A stretch of DNA of 64,000 bases from Melaminivora jejuensis. GTDB taxonomy: Bacteria; Pseudomonadota; Gammaproteobacteria; Burkholderiales; Burkholderiaceae_C. A model generated the notes under the pieces. It had not been told where the DNA came from. It ran no database searches and was given only the letters and a program-made list of their open reading frames with translations. The DNA is taken from positions 1,116,001-1,180,000 of the forward strand of contig NZ_JACWIJ010000002.1 in NCBI RefSeq assembly GCF_017811175.1, in the 5' to 3' direction. Below, piece by piece: positions 7,550 through 18,647 of this stretch; position 1 is the first letter of the stretch; the number at the start of each line of letters is the position of its first letter. Position numbers and translations under genes: made by a program.

Positions 7550-10484
7550 TCTCCGCCTACCACGCCAAGTACTACGCCCACGAGCTGACGCGGCGGCACG
7601 CCGCCGATGGCGTTGATCGCCTCTCCCAATCGCTGTTCGATGCCAGCGTCGATTTGAACCCGCATCAGATCGAGGCGGCGCTGTTCGCCCTTCGGAACCC
7701 ATTGCAGGAAGGCGTACTGCTGGCTGACGAGGTGGGGCTAGGCAAGACCATCGAAGCCGCGCTGGTGGTTTGCCAATACTGGGCTGAGCGCCGTCGTCGG
7801 CTACTGGTCATATGCCCGGCTAGCCTGCGCAAGCAATGGGCGCAGGAGCTGCACGACAAGTTCGCCGTGCCCACCACCGTGGTGGATGCCGTTTCTCTGC
7901 GCAAGCAGTCCGCTGGCGACATGCTCGCCACCCTGCAACGGCAAGTCGGCAAGGCAGTCGTCATCATGTCCTACCAGTTTGCCGCCAAGCTGGAGGCCGA
8001 GCTGCGCGCCGTGCCTTGGGATGTGGTGGTCATCGACGAAGCGCACAAGCTGCGCAACGCGCACCGGGCCAGCAACCGTACCGGGCAGGCGCTCAAGCGC
8101 GCGCTGCAAGGCCGCAAGAAGCTGCTGCTCACCGCCACGCCGCTGCAGAACTCGCTGATGGAGCTGTACGGCCTGTCGACGCTGATCGACGAGCACCTGT
8201 TCGGCGACGAAACTGCCTTCCGCAAGCAGTTCATGAACAGCGGGACAGGCCTTGACGAACTGCGTGAGCGTCTTGCCAGCTTCGCCAAACGCACACTGCG
8301 CCGTGACGTGCTGGAGTACATCAAGTACACCGAGCGTAAGGCTCTCACCCAGCCGTTCAACCCCACCGACGACGAGCAGGCGCTGTACGAGCGCATCTCG
8401 GCCTTTCTGCAAAAGGAAGACTCCTACGCCCTGCCCAAGCAGCAGCGCCACCTCACAGCACTGATCTTGCGCAAGCTGCTGGCCTCCAGTTCGCACGCCG
8501 TCGCTGCCACGTTGGTCACCATCCGCGAGCGCCTGCGGGGCTTGCTCACAGCAGACAAAGCGGAAGACGATGGCAGCCAGCTGGTCGAACAGCTCATTGC
8601 CGAGGACGACTTGGAGCAGGACTACCTGGAAGAGGAAGCCAGCGAGGCAGAAGAAAACGCCGAAGTCCCGACGCCTGCGCCAGCCGAAGAAGGTAAGCCG
8701 GGCGCGGCAAAAGATGCCCATGCCGTCCGCGCCGCCATCACCGCCGAGATCGCGGAGCTGACTGCGTTCGTCGATGCCGCCCAAGCCCTGAAAACCGACA
8801 CCAAAGCACAGGCGTTACTCAAGGCGCTCAACCTGGGCTTCGGCAAGATGGCCGAGCTACGTGCGCCACGCAAGGCCATCATCTTCACAGAGTCCAAGCG
8901 CACGCAGGAGTACCTGCACCGCTTCCTCTCAGCCAACGGCCACGCGGGCAAGTTGGTGTTGTTCAGTGGCACCAACACCCACGAGGAATCGACCGCCATC
9001 TACCAGCGCTGGCTGGAAGAGTACAAAGGCACGGATCGCGTCACCGGCTCGCCGCAGGTAGATCGCCGCACCGCGCTGATCGACCACTTCCGCAAGGACG
9101 ACGGCACCGGTGCGGAAATCATGATCGCCACCGAAGCGGCTGCCGAAGGCGTCAACCTGCAGTTCTGCGCGCTGATCATCAACTACGACCTGCCGTGGAA
9201 CCCGCAGCGCGTTGAGCAGCGCATTGGCCGCTGCCACCGCTACGGTCAGCGTTTCGACGTGGTGGTCATCAACTTCTTGAACACCCGCAACCAGGCCGAC
9301 CAGCGTGTGCTGGAGCTGCTCACCGAAAAATTCAAGCTGTTCTCTGGGGTGTTTGGCGCAAGCGATGAAGTGCTGGGCCGCATCGAGGGGGGCCTCGATT
9401 TTGAAAAACGCATCCTCCAAATCTACGACACCTGCCGCCAGCCCGCGCAGATCGAAGCCGCCTTTAATGCCCTGCAGGCGGAGCTAGAAGAATCCATAGC
9501 CGACCGCATCAAAGACACCCAGTCCCAGCTGCTGGAGCATTTTGACGAAGACGTTCACGACCGGCTCAAGCTGCGATTGGACGAGGCTGAAGCGCGGCTC
9601 GACAAACTGGGGCGCTGGTTCTGGGGTGTTACCCGCTATGCGCTCAATGACCGTGCGCGCTTCGACGAACAGTCCTACGCGTTCTCTCTGAGCACGCCGC
9701 CAACTGGAGTCGCACAACTAGCCCCCCTGGCCGCTATCAGCTCATTCGCGGTGCGGCGCAGCCGGACATGCTGGCGCACGCCTACCGCCTCAGCCACCCG
9801 CTGGGGGAATGGAGCATTGATGCCAGCCTGAACGCGGCCACGCCCGTCGCCACATTGAAGCTCGACTATGGCAAATACGGTGCGCGTGTCTCCGTCATCG
9901 AGAGACTGCGCGGCAAGTCCGGCTGGCTGACGCTGGCCAGGCTGGAAGTCACCGCATTCGAGACCACTGAGGCGCTGCTGTTCTCTGGCATCACTGACGA
10001 TGGTCAGGTGCTGGATCAGGAAGCCTGCGAAAAGCTGATGGCCATTCCAGCAGCAGGCAAACCCACTCCTTTGAGCACCACCGTGCCCGAGGCACTGCTG
10101 GCCAACAGCCAGCGCGCGGTCGCCGCCACCATTGCCCAGGTACTGGAAGCCAACCAGCGCCTCTTCAATGAAGAACGGGACAAACTGGAACGTTGGGCAG
10201 ACGACAAGCTGCTGGCCGCAGAGGAAGCCTTGAAGAACACCAAGGCGCGCATCGCACAGTTGAAGCGTGACGCCCGCAAGGCTGCCACATTGCAGGAGCA
10301 AGACGGCATCCAGCGCGAGCTATCTGAGCTGGAGCGCAAGCAACGCCGCCTGCGGCAGGAAATTTTCGCCGTCGAGGACGAGATCATTGCCAAGCGCGAC
10401 GAATTGATTGCCTCGCTCCAGCAGCGCCTGCAAGAAAAAACAAGCAATGAGACCCTGTTCAGCGTGCGCTGGCAGGTGCTCTAA
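7546..10484 (+). CDS. SNF2-type helicase/ATPase, first large subunit of the operon
   Basis: About 979 residues once one C is restored to the C6 run at 9722-9727; as written the frame ends near 9831 and continues from about 9730 in another frame. Start is a TTG overlapping the upstream stop codon. Motifs: I LADEVGLGKTIEAAL (about 60), II VIDEAHKLRN (about 163), III LLTATPLQNS, V EAAAEGVNL and VI QRIGRCHRYGQ (about 558). An acidic insert lies at 340-400 and a C-terminal coiled coil at 800-940. These are SF2 translocases of the RapA/SNF2 type found in DISARM-like and R-M-like defence loci. It probably moves on DNA to help discriminate or cut foreign DNA. The restored length is an exact codon multiple. 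Confidence 0.8.
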
Positions 10485-10517
10485 CCCGGTTCAAGTATCC
10501 GGAGATTAGGCCAAACC

Positions 10518-13500
10518 ATGACCAACAAACAGAATCCAAAATTCCAGGAGCTCGTCGCCAAGCTGCGCGAGATCTTCCAGATCGACCGCCCGGAACTCGA
10601 CTTCGGCATCTACCGCATCCTCAACGCCCGCGCGGGCGAGATCAACGACTACCTGCAAAACCGGCTGGCTGAGAAGGTGCAGGCCGCCCTGTCCGCTGGC
10701 AGCGCCGCCAGCGCCCAGCAGTTGCAGACCGATCTGGACGAAGCGATCAAACAGGCACAGGCGCTGGGCGCGAACCCCGACGACCTGCCCAAGGTCAAGG
10801 ATTTACGCGCCCGGCTGAAGGATGCGACCGCAGGCAGCAGCGAACACGAGAACGCAGTGTTCTCGCACCTGCTGGCCTTTTTCTCCCGCTACTACGAGCA
10901 AGGCGACTTCATCAGCCAGCGCCGTTACAAGGGCGACACCTACGCCATCCCCTACGCGGGCGAAGAGGTGATGCTGCACTGGGCCAACAAGGATCAGTAC
11001 TACACCAAGAGCGGCGAGAACTTCAGCAACTACAGCTTCAAGCTGGAAGACGGTCGCACGGTGCATTTCCGCCTCGCCGCTGCGGACACCGCCAAGGACA
11101 ACCGCAAGGACAACGACAAGGAGCGCCGCTTTGTCCTGGTGACGGCCAAGACCGTCACCCGTGTGGATGAAAACGGTGACGAGTACGAGGAAGAGCTCGT
11201 GCCAGTGGAGGAAGCATCGGGCAGTGACGGCAATCAGGAGCTGATCATCCGCTTCGAGTATGCCGCCCAGCCCAAAGGCACCAAGCAGGAGGCGCTGGTC
11301 ACCAAGGCCGTCGAAACCATTCTGGACGATGCGGCGGTCAAGGCCCGCTGGCTGGCCTTGGGCAACCGCGCGCCTACCGAGAAGAATCCGCAGCGCACTC
11401 TGCTGGAAAAGCACCTCTCCGACTACACCACCAAAAACACGGCGGACTACTTCATCCACAAGGATCTGGGTGGTTTCCTCCGGCGCGAGCTGGACTTCTA
11501 CATCAAGAACGAAGTCATGCATCTGGATGATGTGCAGAACGCGGGCGCGTTCGCGGACATCGAAAAGAACCTGCGCATGATTCAGTGCCTGCGCGCCATC
11601 GCGCTGGAGCTGATCGCTTTCTTGGCCCAGTTGGAAGACTTCCAGAAGAAGCTGTGGCTGAAAAAGAAGTTCGTTGTCTCCAGTCACTACTGCATCACGC
11701 TGGATCGGGTGCCGGAAGCGCTGTGGCCGGAAGTGGTAGCGAACGCGCAGCAATGGGCGCGGTGGAAACAGCTGGGCGTGTGGGATGGCGATGCGCCGGG
11801 GACGGTGGAGGACTTGAAGGCTGCGCCGTTTCGTATGCTGGATACCGCGCTGTTCACGGATGATTTCAAGCAGCGACTTCTGGCTAACATTGATGATATT
11901 GATGCTGGCCTTGGAGGCACCGTTATCAACGCCGATAACTTCCAGGCGCTTGCTCTATTGAGCAATCGGATGGCTGATGAAGTCGATTTCGTTTACATCG
12001 ATCCTCCATACAACGCAACCACGAGTGAAATAGCCTACAAGAATGGCTTTAAGCATGGTTCTTGGATCACGCTCATGGAAAATCGGCTGTCTCGGGCAAG
12101 AGCGCTAATGCGCGCTGACGCGCCAGTTTGTGTTGCAATCGATGAGAACGAGAGGGAGCACCTGTCGCTGCTGATGAAAGACCTGTTCTCAGACGGGGAC
12201 ATAACCCAAATCAGCGTGATCCACAATCCGCGTGGCATTCAGGGCAACGGGTTCTCTGTAACAAACGAATCAGCTATTTTCTTCAGGCCTGAAGGCAAGC
12301 TGTTGGGAAAGCGAAGTCTTAGTGATTCGAAGTCCAAGCCGCTGATGAAAACGGGCAGCGAATCAGAGCGGCACACGGCAAAGAACTGCTTCTATCCAAT
12401 TTTCGTTAAGAACGGTGCAGTAGTCGGGTTCGGAGACGTTCCTGCTGATGATTTTCATCCGCGCAGTGCGTGCACTGAACTTGAAAATGGAGTTCTGGCG
12501 GTGTGGCCGATCTCATCGACAGATGGATTGGAGCGTAAGTGGCGTTACGCACGACAATCGGTCGATGCCATTATCGATAATCTTGAAGTTAAGACTGGAA
12601 GAAATGGGCTGCCCTCCATAAATCTCGCAAAGGACAAGGAGTCCTACAGGACTGTTTGGAGCGACGCCGAGTTCAATGCGGCCGAGTATGGAAGCACCCT
12701 GCTAAAGAATATCGTTCCTGGCAATGGATTTTCGTTTCCAAAGTCACTGTATACAGTTCGGCATGCGATCGTCGCAGCGAATTGTCGATCCAATGGGGTG
12801 ATTTTGGACTTCTTTGCAGGGTCTGGAACTACCGCGCATGCGGTAATTTCTTTGAATAGAGAAGAGGAGCTTGATCTTTCGTATTTGATGGTTGAGCAAG
12901 GCGATTACTTTGACACTGTCTTGAAACCCAGACTTCAGAAAATCATTTTTTCCGCAGATTGGTCTGAGGGAAAGGCGACTAATCCAGAGACTGGTATCTC
13001 TCACTGCTTCAGGGTCCTTAAGCTGGAAAGCTACGAAGACACCCTGAACAACCTGCAACTGCGTCGTACGTCCGCGCAGGGCGATCTGCTGAACAGCCTG
13101 CCGCAGCAGGCCAAGGACGACTACCTGCTCAACTACCTGCTGGACGTGGAGAGCCGTGGCTCGTTGCTGTCGGTGGAAGACTTCAAGAAGCCCTTCGACT
13201 ACACCCTCAACGTGGCCGTGGATTCGGCGGGCGCGTTCGAGCCGCGCAAGATCGATCTGGTCGAGACCTTCAATTTTCTGATCGGACTGCGCGTCAAGCA
13301 CATCGACACGGAACCGCAGCGCGGCTTCGTCACCGTCACCGGCACCTTGCCCAGCGGCGAAAGCTGTCTCGTGCTCTGGCGTGACTGCGACGTACTGGAC
13401 TACGAAGGCGTCACCAAGCTCTGCGACAAGCTGGCCATCAACCCGGCGGACAACGAGTTCGACGTGGTCTACATCAACGGCGACCACAACATTCCCACCG

Positions 13501-13603
13501 TGCTGACGCAGACGGCCGAGGAAGGGGGGCCACCCGCGTGCTCAAGCTGCGCCAGATCGAGCCGGAGTTTCTGGAGCGCATGTTCTCGGTGGAGGACATC
13601 TGA
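10518..13603 (+). CDS. Type III-like site-specific DNA adenine methyltransferase
   Basis: About 1028 residues after adding one G to the G6 run at 13524-13529; the corrected frame ends in a TGA overlapping the next ATG. The catalytic motif DPPY is at about residue 495 and the AdoMet-binding FAGSGTT at about 765, the order seen in beta-class/type III Mod enzymes. The first 480 residues are a long extension with no domain I recognise, perhaps target recognition or complex assembly. It should methylate adenine in host sites to protect self DNA. It lies 33 bp after the SNF2 gene and is coupled to the helicase-nuclease. As written, the C-terminus is replaced by about 57 out-of-frame codons. Confidence 0.82.
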
Positions 13604-16600
13604 TGGCACGGCCACGCAAGACCCCTGTCGCCGGTTCGGGCGCAAGCGGCGCAGCCGGTTCCACTCGCGGCGGCAAGAAGCGCAGCTTCCATCAGGAATT
13701 GGTGCTCAACCGCTGGGTGCTGGGCTTCTTTCAGGGCGGCACGCTGGCGGCACTCAAGATGCGCTTGGGCGATGACCGCTTCGAGGGCATCGACGAGGAC
13801 GGCCAGACCAAGTTCTTCCATGAACTGATCCGAGGCCTGTTCGACCCGAACAAGGTGCCCGAGGCCGATCTGCGGCGCTACGACTTGAACGTCGTCGCGC
13901 ACTGGCAGGCCATCACCGCCCAGCGCAATAAGCTGGAAGGCCACGAACTGCAGATGAAGTACTTCCAGTACCTCTCGCTGCTGTTCACCGAGCTGTATCT
14001 GGACTGGTACTTCAACCACCGTCAGGACTTGCTCGATGGCCTGAACGAGGAAATGGTTCGCTACCGCGCCGAGACGGGCGCGGAACCGTTCCGCGATTTC
14101 GAGGCGGATGATCTGAACAAGATCGCCTTCTGGAACGCCACCGGCAGCGGCAAGACCCTGCTGCTGCACGTCAACATCCGCCAGTACCTGCACTACTTCC
14201 AGGCGGGGCGCAGCGATCACTTTCCCGACAAGATCATCCTGCTCACGCCCAACGAAGGGTTGAGCCGTCAGCATCTGGAGGAGCTGCACCTGTCCGGCTT
14301 CGGGTTCTCGCAGTTCTTCAACAAAGCCCAGTCGCCCGCGCGCGGCACCATCGAAATCATCGACATCAACAAGCTGGGCGATGAGATGGGCGACAAGACC
14401 GTCGCCGTGGATGCCTTCGAGGGCAACAACCTGGTGCTGGTGGACGAAGGCCACCGTGGTACGGGCACGGCGGCGGGCGCGTGGATGGCGCGGCGCGATG
14501 CGCTGGTGCGCGGTGGTTTTGCCTTCGAGTACTCGGCCACCTTTGGGCAGGCGGTGGCCAAGGGCATGATCGTGGCGGCGGCGGAAGAAGACATCCAGAA
14601 GAAGCGCGCCAAGATGTTGTTCAACACCACCAGCCTGCGCAACCTGGACGACGGACAGAAGGCGCAACTCGTGCTGACCGCCGAGGACAAGCGCCGCGCG
14701 CGCATCACGGCCACGCGTGAGATCTACGCCAAGTGCATCTTGTTCGACTACTCGTACAAGTTCTTCTACGAGGATGGCTACGGCAAGGAATCGCTGATCC
14801 TCAATATGAGCGGCGACGCCTACGAACAGGCCGACAACGCCGCCAAATACTTCACCGCGTGCTTGCTGGCGTTCTATCAGCAGTTGTTTCTTTGGAGCAC
14901 GCACCGCGACAAGCTGACTGACTTCAACATCGAAAAGCCGCTGTGGGTATTCGTGGGCAACACGGTGTCAGGCGAGGAGTCGGACATCCTGGAAGTGGTG
15001 AACTTCCTCGCGGCCTTCCTCAACAACGACACTCAGACCAAGACGTGGCTGGCCGACCTGATTGCCGACCGAGCGCAGATTCTGGATGCAAAGGGCAACA
15101 ATATCTTCAGCGGGCGCTTCACGCCCTTGATGGGATTTTCCGGGAAGGTGGATGAACTCTACGCAGACATCGTGCTGCGCGTTTTCAACGCCTCAGCGAA
15201 GCAACGGCTGAAACTGGTCAACATCAAGAGCAGCAAGGGCGAGCTGGCACTGCGCGTGGGCGACGCCGAACCCTTCGGCCTCATCAACATCGGCGACGAT
15301 GCGGGCTTCTTCGGGATGGCGGAGGACGTGGAGGCCTTCGATAGCGAACGCGACGACTTCGGCGGCGCGCTGTTCGGCACGCTGAACAACAAGGACAGCC
15401 GCCTCAACGTGCTGATCGGCTCGCGCAAATTCACGGAAGGCTGGAGCAGTTGGCGCGTGTCCACGATGGGTCTGCTGAACATGGGCCAGGGTGAAGGCTC
15501 GCAGATCATCCAGTTGTTCGGACGCGGGGTGCGCCTCAAGGGCAAGGGCTTCTCGCTCAAGCGCACATTGCCGCAGGACCGACCCAAGGGCGTGCATCTG
15601 GACAAGCTGGAGGCGCTGAACATCTTCGGCGTGCGCGCCAGCTACATGGCCGCGTTCAAAGACTACCTGCGCGAGGAAGGCATCACGCCCAGTGACGAAG
15701 TGCTGGAGCTTGACTTCCCAACGCGGGCAAACCTGCCCAAAGGCAAACTCAAGACCTTGGCGCTGAAGGATGGCTACAAGGACAACCAGAAACTTGGGTT
15801 CAAGCGCACGCACTTCCCGTGGCTGTACGAAATACCCACGCAGTTCCAGGGCAAGATCAAGCCCCCTCATGTGGTACTCGACCTGTACCCGCGTGTCGAA
15901 GCGCTGTCCAGCAAGGACAAGGGCACAACCCCCACGACGGAAGCCCGCAACAAGGGCAAGCTGAATCAGACGCTGTTCCCGGCTTTCAATTGGGATCGCA
16001 TCTATCTGGCGTTGCAGGATTACAAGTTGCAGCGCAGCTGGAGCAACCTGCGGTTGGAACGGCAGAAGCTGATCGACTTCTGTGCGGGCACGCAGGATTG
16101 GTACACGCTGTTCATCCCGGTGGCGGAACTGAACGTGACGACCTTCGCCGACATCCGCAAGCAGGAAGACATCCTGCTTCGACTGCTGACGGACTACACC
16201 GACCGCTTCTACAAGGCCCTGAAGACGGGCTACGAGGGCCAGTTCTACGACATCACCCACATCGATGAAGATCACGGGTCGATGCTCAAGCTGTACCAGT
16301 TCGAGATCGAGAACAGCGACGACGGTCTGGAGTATCAGGCGAAGCTGGAAGTGCTGAAGAAGCTGGTGGCGGACGGCAAGATCGGAGAAGCCAGCAAATG
16401 GAACGCACCACACATGGTCGCCATCAGCTTCGACCGCCACTTGTACTACCCGCTACTGGCGTTGGAGGACAAGGATGCAGTGCCGCTGAAACTGCGTCCG
16501 CTGGCCTTTGACGCGCCCAGCGAATGGGATTTTGTCCGCGATCTGGAGGCGTTCTACAACTCCAGCGAAGGCAAGGAAGCGATTGGCCCGCGCAGTCTGT

Positions 16601-16998
16601 ACCTGTTGCGCAATGCGGATCGGGAAGAGAAAGGTCTGGGCTTCGCGTTGGCGGGCAACTTCTATCCTGACTTCCTGCTGTGGCTGGTGGACGATGCCAC
16701 AGGTGAACAATGGCTGACCTTCGTCGATCCGAAGGGTCTGCGCAACCTGGATCTAACCCACCCCAAGTTGGGCCTCTACAAGGAGGTCAAGACGCTGGAG
16801 GCCACGCTGAACAAGCAGGCCAAGACCGACGAGCCACGCCTGGTGCTCAACGCCTTTGTGTTATCGCCGACCAAGTTCTCTGACCTGCTGAACGTCGGTG
16901 ATCCTGCCAAGAAGCAGGATCTGGAAGACCGGCACGTCCTGTTCATGGAGGACGGGCGGGACAAGTATCTAGGCGAGATGTTCTCGCGAATCATCTGA
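13603..16998 (+). CDS. DEAD/DEAH helicase-endonuclease, type III Res-like
   Basis: An 1131-residue protein. A Lys/Arg-rich N-terminal tail is followed by an SF2 helicase core: Walker A NATGSGKTLL (about 180), motif II LVDEGHRG (about 280) and motif VI QLFGRGVRLKG (about 640). Near the C-terminus, YPDFLLWL and FVDPKG (about 1020-1042) form a PD-(D/E)XK nuclease motif, as in type III Res subunits. Its ATG overlaps the methyltransferase stop by one base, so the two form a restriction-modification couple. It is longer than classic Res (about 900-1000 residues). Probable role: DNA translocation and cleavage of unmodified DNA. Confidence 0.82.
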   Translation: MARPRKTPVAGSGASGAAGSTRGGKKRSFHQELVLNRWVLGFFQGGTLAALKMRLGDDRFEGIDEDGQTKFFHELIRGLFDPNKVPEADLRRYDLNVVAHWQAITAQRNKLEGHELQMKYFQYLSLLFTELYLDWYFNHRQDLLDGLNEEMVRYRAETGAEPFRDFEADDLNKIAFWNATGSGKTLLLHVNIRQYLHYFQAGRSDHFPDKIILLTPNEGLSRQHLEELHLSGFGFSQFFNKAQSPARGTIEIIDINKLGDEMGDKTVAVDAFEGNNLVLVDEGHRGTGTAAGAWMARRDALVRGGFAFEYSATFGQAVAKGMIVAAAEEDIQKKRAKMLFNTTSLRNLDDGQKAQLVLTAEDKRRARITATREIYAKCILFDYSYKFFYEDGYGKESLILNMSGDAYEQADNAAKYFTACLLAFYQQLFLWSTHRDKLTDFNIEKPLWVFVGNTVSGEESDILEVVNFLAAFLNNDTQTKTWLADLIADRAQILDAKGNNIFSGRFTPLMGFSGKVDELYADIVLRVFNASAKQRLKLVNIKSSKGELALRVGDAEPFGLINIGDDAGFFGMAEDVEAFDSERDDFGGALFGTLNNKDSRLNVLIGSRKFTEGWSSWRVSTMGLLNMGQGEGSQIIQLFGRGVRLKGKGFSLKRTLPQDRPKGVHLDKLEALNIFGVRASYMAAFKDYLREEGITPSDEVLELDFPTRANLPKGKLKTLALKDGYKDNQKLGFKRTHFPWLYEIPTQFQGKIKPPHVVLDLYPRVEALSSKDKGTTPTTEARNKGKLNQTLFPAFNWDRIYLALQDYKLQRSWSNLRLERQKLIDFCAGTQDWYTLFIPVAELNVTTFADIRKQEDILLRLLTDYTDRFYKALKTGYEGQFYDITHIDEDHGSMLKLYQFEIENSDDGLEYQAKLEVLKKLVADGKIGEASKWNAPHMVAISFDRHLYYPLLALEDKDAVPLKLRPLAFDAPSEWDFVRDLEAFYNSSEGKEAIGPRSLYLLRNADREEKGLGFALAGNFYPDFLLWLVDDATGEQWLTFVDPKGLRNLDLTHPKLGLYKEVKTLEATLNKQAKTDEPRLVLNAFVLSPTKFSDLLNVGDPAKKQDLEDRHVLFMEDGRDKYLGEMFSRII

Positions 16999-17023
16999 TG
17001 GCCCATACATTTAAGGAGAAGCT

Positions 17024-17698
17024 ATGTTCCATACCTTTGGAACCCCGGAGCCACTCAGATCAATCGGGCAGGAATCCATCGATATGGCTGAGGCCAAACG
17101 TCAGGTGGAGATTGCCGTCTTGGACGACAACCCGTTCGCACCCAAGGAGGCGCTGCTGCATCACAAATTTCGCATCACAGAGCTGGGGCCTGACATCAGG
17201 TCTCTGGATCAGGTTGCTACGTTTCCAATCATCGTGTGCGATGTGGCGGGTGTTGGGCGCGCTTTCGGCAGCAGCTTGGAGGGGGCGCACCTTGTCAACG
17301 AGATTCGCAAGGCCTATCCAGACAAGTTTCTCATCGGCTATACAGGGCAGACCCACAGCGTTGCCACCACTAATGCTCTGACCGCTGCTGACAGGCGCAT
17401 GGCGAAGGACGAGAGCATTGAGGCTTGGATAAAAAATCTCGAGGCTGGCATGAGTGAGGTGATGAATCCTCGGAACCGATGGGTCCGGATGCGCAGGGCT
17501 TTGCTCGAGCGTGGCATCGAGCTCTTTGACGTCTTCAAGTTGGAGCAAGCATTCATCAAGGCGGTCAGGCAGGGCAAGCCGGACGTGCTGGCCAACGAAG
17601 CACGCAATCTTGGTATTGCGCAAGAGATTAAGGATTTGGTCATCAAATTCTCGGCGACGGCGGTCGCAGCCCTGATTGGCGCAAGTCTCGGTATCTGA
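17024..17698 (+). CDS. Receiver-domain (response-regulator-like) protein
   Basis: A 224-residue protein with a strong SD (AAGGAG) and 25 bp from the upstream stop. Residues 26-130 look like a REC domain with all key positions: Asp34/Asp35 (VLDDNPF), phospho-acceptor Asp73 (IIVCDVAG), Thr107 (IGYTG) and Lys128 (RMAKDE). No DNA-binding output domain follows. Residues 135-224 are helical and end in a short hydrophobic stretch (ATAVAALIGASLGI) that could be a membrane anchor or packing helix. Its stop abuts the kinase start. Inference: it receives phosphate from the next gene product and controls the restriction complex by protein contact. Confidence 0.65.
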   Translation: MFHTFGTPEPLRSIGQESIDMAEAKRQVEIAVLDDNPFAPKEALLHHKFRITELGPDIRSLDQVATFPIIVCDVAGVGRAFGSSLEGAHLVNEIRKAYPDKFLIGYTGQTHSVATTNALTAADRRMAKDESIEAWIKNLEAGMSEVMNPRNRWVRMRRALLERGIELFDVFKLEQAFIKAVRQGKPDVLANEARNLGIAQEIKDLVIKFSATAVAALIGASLGI

Positions 17699-18475
17699 AT
17701 GCGTTACGACAAGCAGAACCGGCGGCTGGATCGCCTACAAGCCGAGATCGAGGACTTGAGGATGCAGAACACCCGCCTCGTAGCCGAAGCCCAGGGTATC
17801 CAGGCAATCCTGGACAGTACCCTCCACGAAGTGCGCAGGTTCAGCGCTCAACTGACCAAGTTTTCTGAGCGGCTCAGTAGGGAAACAGAAGGTCAGGCGC
17901 AACTTAACCAAACTGCGCTGTCAGTCTTCTATACGGCGGGCATGATCTCGTCGAGATTGGCTTACACCGACATTGAGCTCAACCCCCGCGCACTCGAAAG
18001 TCAAACAACAGTTCGGTCGGGAATCTACAAAAAATTTGACAAGGCCCGGCGAATCCTCGCAGAGGAGGCGCGCGATCACGGAGTGACGATTCGGCTTGAG
18101 GGCGAGTCAAGAATCGAGATTGATGCTCTGCCAGTTTTCGAACTGCTGCCGTTCGTTCTGCTTGAGAACGGAGTCAAGTACTCACCGAGAGGCCAGTCTG
18201 TGACTGTCAGTTTTGAAACCATCAGGGGGTGTCAGTTTGTCACCGTCACGTCCGTCGGCCCAGCTGTTGCAGATGCAGAGCTGCCGCACCTTTTCGAGAA
18301 GGGGTATCGCGGCGCGCAGACAGCAAGCTTGCCGGGTGAAGGGCTTGGGTTATTCTTGGCCAAGCAGGTCTGCAGGTTTCACGACGCTCAGATACGTGCT
18401 GAGATCGGACGCCAAAATCTGTATCAGATGGGCGGCACATCATACTCAGAGTTCCGAATCGTTCTACAGTTTTGA
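17699..18475 (+). CDS. Soluble histidine kinase-like protein (HATPase_c)
   Basis: A 258-residue protein starting directly after the receiver gene. Residues 5-60 form a coiled coil with a candidate H-box, LHEVRRF (His43). The C-terminal half is a GHKL ATPase: N-box LLENGVKYSP (Glu156/Asn157), a G1-like LPHLFEKGYRG and G2 GEGLGLFLAK (213-222). It has no transmembrane segment and no recognisable sensor domain, so it should be cytoplasmic and sense an internal cue or a partner. Pairing with the receiver protein inside an R-M-like operon is unusual. A protein-disassembly GHKL ATPase is an alternative reading. Confidence 0.65.
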   Translation: MRYDKQNRRLDRLQAEIEDLRMQNTRLVAEAQGIQAILDSTLHEVRRFSAQLTKFSERLSRETEGQAQLNQTALSVFYTAGMISSRLAYTDIELNPRALESQTTVRSGIYKKFDKARRILAEEARDHGVTIRLEGESRIEIDALPVFELLPFVLLENGVKYSPRGQSVTVSFETIRGCQFVTVTSVGPAVADAELPHLFEKGYRGAQTASLPGEGLGLFLAKQVCRFHDAQIRAEIGRQNLYQMGGTSYSEFRIVLQF

Positions 18476-18647
18476 TCTAAAGCAACATCCAGATCCAACA
18501 AGGTTGTAGCGGCTCGGCATTTTAGTTTGACTGGGTGCTACGTGCTGCGCACGCCGAGCCTGTAGCCCCGGCCATCCGAGAATGCTCCCTACCGCGCTCA
18601 AAGGGAAAATCCAGCCCACCCCTTCTGCGATCTGATTCGTGAGCAAA

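Noticed and set aside
18460..18640. Possible small RNA or terminator after the kinase gene
   Set aside because: Only weak GC-rich inverted pieces and no T-run were found.
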